Below are positions 4,793-10,685 of a stretch of DNA of 10,685 nucleotides, in pieces. The notes beneath the pieces were generated by a model, which saw only the letters and a list, made by a program, of their open reading frames with translations, was not told the DNA's origin and did not search any database. Both the position numbers and the translations under genes were made by a program. Location: NCBI GenBank assembly GCA_018828825.1, contig JAHJUV010000018.1:1-10685 (forward strand), written 5' to 3'. The stretch's first letter is position 1. The number at the start of each line of letters is the position of its first letter. The stretch is from Planctomycetota bacterium (lineage in GTDB: Bacteria; Planctomycetota; Phycisphaerae; Sedimentisphaerales; UBA12454).

Positions 4793-7633
4793 ATGACTGA
4801 CGACAAAAAAAGCTTTAGTAAAACACTCAACCTGCCGCAAACCTCTTTTGCGATGAAGGCCAATCTCACCCAGCGCGAGCCGGCCCGGCGCAAAAACTGG
4901 GACAAGATGGACATCTACAAAAAAATCCTCGATACCCGCGCCGATTCCCCCCAGTATATCCTCCACGATGGTCCGCCCTACGCCAACGGCGATATCCACA
5001 TGGGCCACGTGATTAACAAAGTTCTAAAAGATATAGTCGTCAAATATAAAACGATGGCAGGTTTCAGTACCCCTTACGTTCCCGGCTGGGACTGTCACGG
5101 CCTGCCCATCGAGGCCAAGGTCTTTACCGAGCTTGGCGAAAAAGCAAAAACCTTAAGCAAAATTGAAATCCGCAAACTCTGCAAGCAGTATGCAAGCAAA
5201 TATGTAAAGCTTCAGACAAAGCAGTTTAAAAACCTTGGCATATTCGGCGATTTTGAAAACCCATACCTGACTCTCAAGCCGCAGTACGAAGCGGGCATTT
5301 GCGAAGTCTTTGCCGAGCTTGTCGGAAAAGGCCTCGTCTATAAACAACTCAAACCTATCCATTGGTCCATCGGCTGTCAGACCGCCTTGGCCGATGCCGA
5401 ACTTGAATATGAGGATATTACTTCTCCGAGCGTTTTTGTTAATTTCCCGGTAGCGAAGGATTCCATCGCGAAACTGAAATCTCTCGGCCTTGTCGATGAT
5501 GAAAATAGTAATGTTTGTTTTATGATATGGACGACGACTCCCTGGACGCTTGCGGCGAATTTGGCTATAGCTGCCAATCCCGACCTCGATTATAAATCTG
5601 TAACTTATTCGCAAAATGGCAAAAAATTTACATCTATTATTGCCCAGGCTCGTCTTGAGGCGGTTATCGCAGCCGGCAAACTCGAAAATTACACTGTTAG
5701 TAAAAAGACTGTAAAAGGCAGTGATTTGATTGGATTGAGATATTGTCATCCTTTTATCGAGAAGAACCCGACGGATAATGATGCCTGGGTGATAATCAGT
5801 GCTAATTTTGTAACGACAGAGGACGGCACGGGTTTAGTTCATACGGCCCCCGGCCATGGCCTTGAGGACTATATCGCCGGCCAGCAGAACAAATTAGCGG
5901 TCTATTCCCCGGTCAAGGACGATGGCTGTTATGACGATACGGTTCCGAGTTGGCTCTGTGGAAAGAATGTCTTAAAAGTCGACAAAGAGGTCAACAATTT
6001 CCTCAAAGACAAGGGCCTATTATTTGCCAAAGGCCAAATCACCCACAGTTATCCTCATTGTTGGCGTAGCCGAATGCCCGTCATCTTCCGTGCAACCGAA
6101 CAATGGTTTATTTCAGTGGATAGGCCGATGCCAGATGGGAAAAATCTGAGGGGATTGGCACTTGAACGGATTCCGAAGGTTAAATGGATTCCAGCATGGA
6201 GTGAAAAACGCATCACCGGCATGCTCGAATCCCGACCTGATTGGTGTATTTCGAGGCAGAGGTGCTGGGGGATGCCGATACCTGTATTCTATAACTCAGA
6301 AGGGAAAACCCTTCTAACAAAAGAGTCAGTATTAGCAGTTTCCAGACATATCAGACAAAAAGGGTCCGATAGCTGGTTCACAGATTCGCCAAAAGAAATA
6401 CTCGGGAAAGAGTTCAAACTGCCTTCCGGTTTCAGCTTCGACGACCTGCAAAAGGAAGAAAATATCTTCGACGTCTGGTTCGAATCAGGGTGCTCCTGGT
6501 ACAGCGTCGCAAAACAGGCGGGCTGGCCAATACCGGTTGACCTATACCTCGAAGGCTCCGACCAACATCGAGGCTGGTTTCAACTCTCCCTGCTGCAAGC
6601 TCTCGGAGCAGAAGGAGTCGAACCCTTCAAAACCGTCCTTACACACGGTTTTACAGTCGATGCGGAAGGCAGGAAACAGTCCAAATCGCTCGGCAACTAC
6701 GTCAACGCACAAGAAGAAATAGGCAAATACGGCTCAGATATTTTAAGGCTGTGGGTTGCAAGCGTTAATTATCAGGAAGATATGCGGTGCAGCGATACAC
6801 TCATCGGCAGACTCCAGGATGCTTACAGAAAAATCAGAAATACCATCCGCTACCTGTTGGGCAATATATCCGATTTTGACCCCGCTACAAATGGCGTTGC
6901 CTACGATAAGATGTTCGAAATAGACCGCTGGGCAGTGCAGCAACTGCAAAAACTCATCGGTGAGGTAACAGAGGCCTATGAAAACTTCCTGTTCCACCGC
7001 GTTTACGGCCTGATTTACAATTTCTGCGTTGTGGAAATGAGCAGTATCTATATGGACCTGCTGAAAGACAGGCTGTACTGCGACGGCAAAGATTCGGCTT
7101 CCCGCCGAAGCGCACAAACGGCGATGTATAAAATCCTCGATGCACTGACAAGAATGCTTGCCCCGATTCTCGCACATACAGCGGAAGAAATTTACGAGGC
7201 GACGCCGAACAAAAGCGAAAGGGCGGAAAGCGTTCATCTGCTTGCTATGCCGAAGGCCGATAAATCAATCGACTGGAAAAACCAAGAGCCTAAATGGGAA
7301 AAACTGATGAAACTGCGAGATGAGGTTCTCAAAGAACTCGAGGGTCTTAGGAAGAATGAAATAATCGCGAGCAATCAGGAAGCGTCCGTAACGGTATCGA
7401 CCGACGATAGTGATTTGATAAGTTTAGTTGAGCAGTTCGGTATTAAAAATTTCACAGCCCTTTGTATTGTAAGCGAGGTTAAGCTCGACAAGCAAAAAAG
7501 TGAAAAAACGGTCTCTGCCCAAAAGAGTACTCATAAAAAATGCCAGCGGTGCTGGAACTACTGGCCGAGCGTAGGCAAAGATGCAGAAAATCCAGAGCTT
7601 TGTGTTCGATGCGCCGAAGTAATTAAAAGGTAA
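4793..7633 (+). CDS. ileS: Isoleucyl-tRNA synthetase
   Basis: A 946-aa class I aminoacyl-tRNA synthetase that charges tRNA-Ile in the cytoplasm. From N to C: LNLPQTSFAMKANLTQREP, typical of IleRS; the HIGH signature as PYANGDIHMGH (H69-M-G-H72); a CP1 editing domain with TTTPWTLAANLAIA and DGTGLVHTAPGHGLEDY; WFESGCSW; the KMSKS loop as K628-Q-S-K-S632 followed by LGNYV; an anticodon-binding helical domain; and a C-terminal zinc finger C917-x2-C920...C937-x2-C940. The C-terminal zinc finger and overall length fit the ordinary bacterial IleRS type. The ATG at 4793 is chosen over a TTG at 4769, which lies before the predicted transcription start. The Met-to-Gln change in KMSKS is unusual, but the two Lys and two Ser are kept. 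It has its own promoter, and no clear terminator is seen after the stop. Confidence 0.97.
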   Translation: MTDDKKSFSKTLNLPQTSFAMKANLTQREPARRKNWDKMDIYKKILDTRADSPQYILHDGPPYANGDIHMGHVINKVLKDIVVKYKTMAGFSTPYVPGWDCHGLPIEAKVFTELGEKAKTLSKIEIRKLCKQYASKYVKLQTKQFKNLGIFGDFENPYLTLKPQYEAGICEVFAELVGKGLVYKQLKPIHWSIGCQTALADAELEYEDITSPSVFVNFPVAKDSIAKLKSLGLVDDENSNVCFMIWTTTPWTLAANLAIAANPDLDYKSVTYSQNGKKFTSIIAQARLEAVIAAGKLENYTVSKKTVKGSDLIGLRYCHPFIEKNPTDNDAWVIISANFVTTEDGTGLVHTAPGHGLEDYIAGQQNKLAVYSPVKDDGCYDDTVPSWLCGKNVLKVDKEVNNFLKDKGLLFAKGQITHSYPHCWRSRMPVIFRATEQWFISVDRPMPDGKNLRGLALERIPKVKWIPAWSEKRITGMLESRPDWCISRQRCWGMPIPVFYNSEGKTLLTKESVLAVSRHIRQKGSDSWFTDSPKEILGKEFKLPSGFSFDDLQKEENIFDVWFESGCSWYSVAKQAGWPIPVDLYLEGSDQHRGWFQLSLLQALGAEGVEPFKTVLTHGFTVDAEGRKQSKSLGNYVNAQEEIGKYGSDILRLWVASVNYQEDMRCSDTLIGRLQDAYRKIRNTIRYLLGNISDFDPATNGVAYDKMFEIDRWAVQQLQKLIGEVTEAYENFLFHRVYGLIYNFCVVEMSSIYMDLLKDRLYCDGKDSASRRSAQTAMYKILDALTRMLAPILAHTAEEIYEATPNKSERAESVHLLAMPKADKSIDWKNQEPKWEKLMKLRDEVLKELEGLRKNEIIASNQEASVTVSTDDSDLISLVEQFGIKNFTALCIVSEVKLDKQKSEKTVSAQKSTHKKCQRCWNYWPSVGKDAENPELCVRCAEVIKR

Positions 7634-7985
7634 AACGGTTTTGAACCACGAAGAAACTATGAAAGCCAGGCCTCCCGTTGGTTACTTATAGCGGATATAA
7701 TTTCCGCGACGAGCTGATCACAGGAATCGCTTAATATTTGAAGTCAACCTGACAATGAATATTTTAGGCAACCTCTAAAAATACACCTTGTCATTGCGAG
7801 TCCTTCGCTTCGCTCGGGATAAACTCCGCGAAGTTCATCCACCTTTTACCCGCCTCTGGCGGGCTGGCGGGCAATCTTGCTTATATCCGCTCTACGTCGA
7901 AGTCCCGATTCATCGGGGTAGATCCCGAGAATCGGGGCTCCACGCTTTACGCTTTATTTAAAGCGAAAAGATTCCATTGTAATTA
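7634..7985. repeat. Gene-free spacer with mosaic palindromic repeats
   Basis: No gene, tRNA or convincing promoter is seen. It contains: a TTTTGAACCACGAAG unit after ileS, resembling a common environmental repeat; GCGGA...TCCGC arms at 7691-7707; TCATTGCGAG (7791-7800) followed by CCTTCGCTTCGCTC (7802-7815), the exact reverse complement of the HemD-embedded element; CCCGCC-tct-GGCGGG (7849-7863); CCCGATTC (7904-7911) facing GAATCGGG (7929-7936); and CGCTTTA-tt-TAAAGCG (7950-7965). The content parallels the 3389-3731 spacer. Confidence 0.65.
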
Positions 7986-8041
7986 AACGTAAAAGAGATA
8001 GTATGAAACATCAATTAACCAAACCAGGAAAGGGGCAAACG

Positions 8042-8635
8042 ATGAACGATAAAGAATTCAACCCAGCGCCGAAAATCAGGCTTCTGCCGGTCTTTTTAAA
8101 TCTTTCGGCAATACCTGTCATCTTACTGCTGTTCTTACTCGGCTGTGAGCGTAAAGAAAATGCTGCTGACATTTCACAGGACAAAGAAATGGTGAAACTG
8201 AAAATTGGCGATACCGCCCCGTCGTTCGAGCTTTTGGCTCAGGACTCAAAAACCGTCAGGCTCTCCGATTTCGCGGGCAAAAAGGTGCTCGTTTATTTTT
8301 ATCCCAAAGCCGGCACTCCCGGCTGTACCGCACAGGCCTGCAGTGTCCGCGATTCTTCCCAGCCTCTCAAAAATGCCGGCGTCATTGCGCTGGGCATAAG
8401 TCCCGACAAACCGGCCGCCCAGAAAAAATTTGACGATAGACACAACTTGGGCTTTCGACTTCTCAGCGACCCGGACCATAAGACCGCCAACGCCTACGGC
8501 GTATGGGGAAAGTCAATCTTCGGCATAACCCGTTCATCGTTCCTGATAGACGAGCAGGGCAAAATCATCGGAGCCTGGTCCCCTGTCAGCCCAGCTGATA
8601 CGGTCCCAAACGCCCTCAAAACACTCAAAAAATAA
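8042..8635 (+). CDS. bcp: Lipoprotein thiol peroxidase, PrxQ/Bcp-type peroxiredoxin
   Basis: A 197-aa protein that would reduce hydrogen peroxide and organic hydroperoxides using reductant from thioredoxin-like partners. Residues 1-35 form a signal sequence: a short polar/basic n-region, hydrophobic VFLNLSAIPVILLLFLLG, then C35 in a lipobox (LLGC), so the mature enzyme is probably lipid-anchored outside the cytoplasm. The AhpC/TSA domain runs from about 52 to the end: GDTAPSFELL, then FYPKAGTPGCTAQACSVRD with peroxidatic C95 and resolving C100 five residues on, as in two-Cys PrxQ enzymes, and GISPD downstream. The ATG at 8042 is preferred because AAAGGGG lies 6 nt upstream; an in-frame ATG at 8003 would add 13 residues before the signal sequence. 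A 6-bp hairpin (8637-8651) follows the stop without a T-tract. Most Bcp proteins are cytoplasmic, so the lipoprotein form is somewhat unusual. Confidence 0.9.
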   Translation: MNDKEFNPAPKIRLLPVFLNLSAIPVILLLFLLGCERKENAADISQDKEMVKLKIGDTAPSFELLAQDSKTVRLSDFAGKKVLVYFYPKAGTPGCTAQACSVRDSSQPLKNAGVIALGISPDKPAAQKKFDDRHNLGFRLLSDPDHKTANAYGVWGKSIFGITRSSFLIDEQGKIIGAWSPVSPADTVPNALKTLKK

Positions 8636-8730
8636 CGCTTTCGCCGAAAGCTAAAAGAGGATAAAATCCGTTGTCTTTAAAAAGAAAAAGAGTAGAATTT
8701 CTGGGTATCCGCCAGAGGTGTATAAAACTG

Positions 8731-8736
8731 TATAAT
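8731..8736 (+). promoter_or_regulatory. Candidate -10 element (TATAAT) before the gene at 8755
   Basis: A consensus TATAAT lies 18 bp before the ATG, but no good -35 is found at 16-18 bp upstream. An alternative weak pair is TTGTCT (8671-8676) with TAGAAT (8693-8698) at a 16-bp spacing. The gene has almost no Shine-Dalgarno sequence. Confidence 0.3.
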
Positions 8737-8754
8737 TATTGTTAGGCAACAAAA

Positions 8755-9375
8755 ATGAACCCTACCGATGAAGCAATAAAGTATCTTACTACGTGTTGCC
8801 GGAATATTGGCGCTTTTACAGGCACTGGTGCTCCTTATGCATTCTTAAAGAATGTTGCCAGTCAAATTGAGCAATCAAAACCATCCAATGTTTTTCCCGA
8901 TCGTTATAAAGAGCATGTCGCTTACGCTGTCGACATGGTTGCATCAAATCCATTTCGTTCACCTCCAGCTGCAATTGCGTCACTTTACCTTGCTACAAGA
9001 TTTGAGTACTATTTTCGAATCCTTTCAGGCAAACTAAAAGGTGACGGCACTTGGATTTCTAAAACAGCGCAAGATACCGCTAAAGCTGCAATAAATGATA
9101 AACGATTAACCAAGAAACAGGTATCGAGTCTATCTTTAGCGTATCAAATTATGATGACAGATACATCACGACAGATTGTTCAACAATGCGACAAGATTGA
9201 CAATTGCTTATATCAAAAACCTATTACTCTTTGTAATGGTACAAACGTTCACAATATTGGTGATCGAATTGAGTTTGGGCGTCTTGTAGTAGGCCATGGT
9301 CATTGGGGAGACATTTCGTCTGAAGCAGTATTTTATGGTCTGCTAACTGGAATAGTATTTTACAATCAAACATAA
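8755..9375 (+). CDS. Unrecognised 206-aa protein, possibly HEPN-like
   Basis: I do not firmly recognise this protein. It is predicted soluble and largely helical, with no signal peptide. RFEYYFRILSGKL (82-94) resembles a helix seen in Apea/HEPN-type proteins. Near the C-terminus, R176-LVVG-H181 followed by GHWGDISSEAVFYGLL has the R-x4-H spacing of the HEPN ribonuclease motif and a following helix in the expected place. This is a pattern-level resemblance only; the classical RN dipeptide is absent. Codon use is more AT-rich than in the haem and ileS genes. The gene stands alone: it begins 8 bp after a GTTAGGC heptamer and ends with TAACAAACGG, which together resemble the edges of an integron gene cassette. 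It could also be a conserved orphan with no catalytic role. Confidence 0.6.
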   Translation: MNPTDEAIKYLTTCCRNIGAFTGTGAPYAFLKNVASQIEQSKPSNVFPDRYKEHVAYAVDMVASNPFRSPPAAIASLYLATRFEYYFRILSGKLKGDGTWISKTAQDTAKAAINDKRLTKKQVSSLSLAYQIMMTDTSRQIVQQCDKIDNCLYQKPITLCNGTNVHNIGDRIEFGRLVVGHGHWGDISSEAVFYGLLTGIVFYNQT

Positions 9376-9488
9376 CAAACGGCGGCAAGGAACGACAAAG
9401 ATACCGGAGGCGGATAAGTCTTAACTTTTACGCTCTTTTACCACACAAACCCATATATTAAAAAACTGTTTTTCAGTTTGTAAAAGTC

Positions 9489-9494
9489 TATAAT
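9489..9494 (+). promoter_or_regulatory. -10 element of the coiled-coil gene
   Basis: A consensus TATAAT lies 37 bp before the chosen start; transcription would begin near 9501. The -35 is poor (CTGTTT, 9466-9471, at a 17-bp spacing). A small inverted repeat AAACTG-ttttt-CAGTTT (9463-9479) overlaps the -35 zone and could be an operator. Confidence 0.4.
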
Positions 9495-9530
9495 GGTATC
9501 AGTTTCTAATTTTTTTAAGGAGTTATGGTG

Positions 9531-10067
9531 ATGAGAAAATCGACAATACTTTCACTCATATGTGTTGCTCTTATTGTTGTTATGTTTGCCGTCAAGGTAT
9601 CACTTTCTCAAAATTCTACTATTGATGACCCAAACCAAATATCGGATAACCAAGTTGCTGCAGAAAAAATCCGCAACAGAACAGAAGAAAAAGACGCCCA
9701 AAAGAAGCAAAACAATATAATTCAGGGTCTGGGTCAATATGTTGAATTAGGAATTTACACACCTGAAAAGGCGTCTGCGTTGGCAAGGTTGAAAGGCATA
9801 GACTATTCGCCAGAACAGTTTGCAGGATATTTACCTATCGAGCGAATGGCTTTTGAAGATTCAGAAGCGGCTAAACAGTTAAAAAGTAAAATAAGTGACT
9901 TGGAGAGTAAATATAGCAACACGTTAGATAGCAGAGTGGATGATTTAGAAAGTAGAATAAATGGATTGAATAGTAAATATAGCGACTTAGATAGTAAATA
10001 TAGCAGATTGGCCAACAGAGTGAATGATTTAGAACGTAAAATTAGTACGTTAGAACTATCACGCTAA
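9531..10067 (+). CDS. Membrane-anchored or secreted coiled-coil protein
   Basis: A 178-aa protein of unknown function. Residues 4-23 are a hydrophobic segment (signal peptide or N-terminal anchor) after MRK, so the rest is probably outside the cytoplasm. Residues 28-65 are polar, 66-105 form a small unrecognised domain (GLGQYVELGIYTPEKASALA, then LPIERMAFED), and 112-178 is a heptad coiled coil rich in L-x-SKYSDL and RVDDLESRI units, reminiscent of Lpp-type or phage-fibre trimeric or dimeric coils. The ATG at 9531 is chosen because AAGGAG (9517-9522) lies 8 nt upstream; an ATG at 9525 would leave only 2 nt. The coding DNA contains the 12-mer AGTAAATATAGC three times, two of them exactly 21 bp apart, a sign of recent heptad amplification. 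No enzymatic motif is visible. Confidence 0.75.
   Translation: MRKSTILSLICVALIVVMFAVKVSLSQNSTIDDPNQISDNQVAAEKIRNRTEEKDAQKKQNNIIQGLGQYVELGIYTPEKASALARLKGIDYSPEQFAGYLPIERMAFEDSEAAKQLKSKISDLESKYSNTLDSRVDDLESRINGLNSKYSDLDSKYSRLANRVNDLERKISTLELSR
9906..10004 (+). repeat. 21-bp-periodic coding repeats (heptads)
   Basis: AGTAAATATAGC is found at 9906-9917, 9972-9983 and 9993-10004. The spacings are 66 and 21 bp, both multiples of 3, and the last is exactly one heptad. The related units GATTTAGAAAGTAG and GATTTAGAACGTAA lie between and after them. The repeat explains the coiled-coil register of the encoded protein. Confidence 0.75.
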
Positions 10068-10241
10068 AACTTTCAAACACATAGTTGAGAAATATAACCC
10101 TCTGGAAACTCGGTGCGGTGATATTGAGAAAAAACACTCGTGAAGTTATGGGCAAAACATACGTTCATCGTAGAGTTGTTATAGTAAGCCCCGAAACCGT
10201 GTTAATTTGTAGTGAAAAATAATTAAAATAATTTTGCCAAT

Positions 10242-10685
10242 ATGAAAACAAACGAATACTACGAAAATGGAGACGCTCTTTTTCATTATACGAAACTGTC
10301 AGCCGCAATCAAATTTATCCTACCAGACAAGCGATTGAGGTTTTCCCAGCAAAAAAAGTCACCAGACCCCGCAGAATCTAATCGTAAATTTCTTGGCATG
10401 CAGGGTAGCCAACCTTCTGAAATCGCTGGAGAACGTTTTGCTGAAATGCATAATACAGTTAATAGTCCCTATAGAAAATTAAGCTTTTGTTCCAATAATG
10501 CACCGACTTTAGTTTTGCAAAAGTCTCAAGGACAAGAAGAAGAAAGCACAGACCAAAACAACTGTTCAAAAGGTTGGGAAAAAGCTCGTATGTGGGCGCA
10601 ATATGCTGAAGATCATGCTGGAATATGTCTTGCCTTTTCCAAAAAAAAGTTGGAAGAAAATTTGAAAAATACATTGGCAACAACA
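10242..10685 (+). CDS. DUF2971 family protein, 3'-truncated by the window edge
   Basis: The frame is open from the ATG at 10242 to the last base (148 complete codons, no stop), so the gene continues beyond the window. The DUF2971 pattern is clear: LFHYTKL near the N-terminus (13-19), RLRFSQQKKSPDPAE (31-45, matching the usual 'FS....NDPxE' region), SFCS (81-84), and RMWAQYAEDHAGICLAF (116-132), the most conserved stretch of the family, normally 'MWxxYAxxHxGxCxxF'. Molecular function is unknown; the family is scattered by horizontal transfer and often found beside restriction, toxin or phage-related genes. No good Shine-Dalgarno sequence is visible before the ATG; the preceding region is AT-rich. 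The gene's AT-leaning composition matches the two genes before it. Confidence 0.85.
   Translation, partial: MKTNEYYENGDALFHYTKLSAAIKFILPDKRLRFSQQKKSPDPAESNRKFLGMQGSQPSEIAGERFAEMHNTVNSPYRKLSFCSNNAPTLVLQKSQGQEEESTDQNNCSKGWEKARMWAQYAEDHAGICLAFSKKKLEENLKNTLATT

Noticed and set aside
5153..7237. Reverse-strand open frames up to 198 codons inside ileS
   Set aside because: They lie fully within a continuous, motif-verified IleRS frame and show no family signatures.
7634..8002. tRNA or other structured RNA gene after ileS
   Set aside because: Several hairpins exist, but no cloverleaf, CCA end or T-loop consensus; they match dispersed palindromes seen elsewhere in the window.

Overview
The window reads as chromosomal DNA from an anaerobic or microaerobic bacterium. 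The best guess is a Planctomycetota/Phycisphaerae-like or similar uncultured lineage. That guess rests on three things: a siroheme-dependent haem operon (hemC, a cobA-hemD fusion, an ahbC/nirJ-type radical SAM gene), spacers full of short palindromic repeats of the kind common in environmental genomes, and an HPERSEGS-type repeat peptide inside a conserved enzyme. The taxonomic call is inference; no rRNA or other marker fixes it.

Layout, all genes on the + strand. (1) 1-3322: tetrapyrrole operon. The 3' part of hemC overlaps cobA-hemD by 8 bp. A radical SAM gene of the AhbC/NirJ family follows after 13 bp. Together they convert porphobilinogen to uroporphyrinogen III and precorrin-2 (siroheme branch), then carry out a later step in making haem from siroheme. 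Both downstream genes end inside perfect hairpins. A likely terminator lies at about 3343-3388. (2) 3323-3731: gene-free, packed with palindromic and heptameric repeats. (3) 3732-4603: a DUF3800 gene with an excellent sigma70-type promoter and a terminator-like hairpin. (4) 4727-7633: ileS (isoleucyl-tRNA synthetase), whose promoter and leader are a gap-free copy of those in front of the DUF3800 gene. (5) 7634-8041: a second repeat-filled spacer. (6) 8042-8635: a lipoprotein PrxQ/Bcp peroxiredoxin. (7) 8636-10685: an AT-richer accessory stretch with an unrecognised, possibly HEPN-like gene whose edges resemble an integron cassette, a membrane-anchored coiled-coil protein with 21-bp heptad repeats, a decayed-looking 150-bp stretch, and the 5' part of a DUF2971 gene that runs off the window.

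The most interesting points are: the 69-bp gap-free homology (56/69 identical, by hand count) of promoter plus ribosome-binding leader between the DUF3800 gene and ileS, which suggests that a putative nuclease gene is expressed from a duplicated ileS promoter; repeated capture of mobile palindromes as coding sequence in the haem operon; and the cluster of DUF3800, HEPN-like, coiled-coil and DUF2971 genes, families that recur in defence or mobile neighbourhoods. No complete known defence system, CRISPR array, transposase, rRNA or tRNA is visible.
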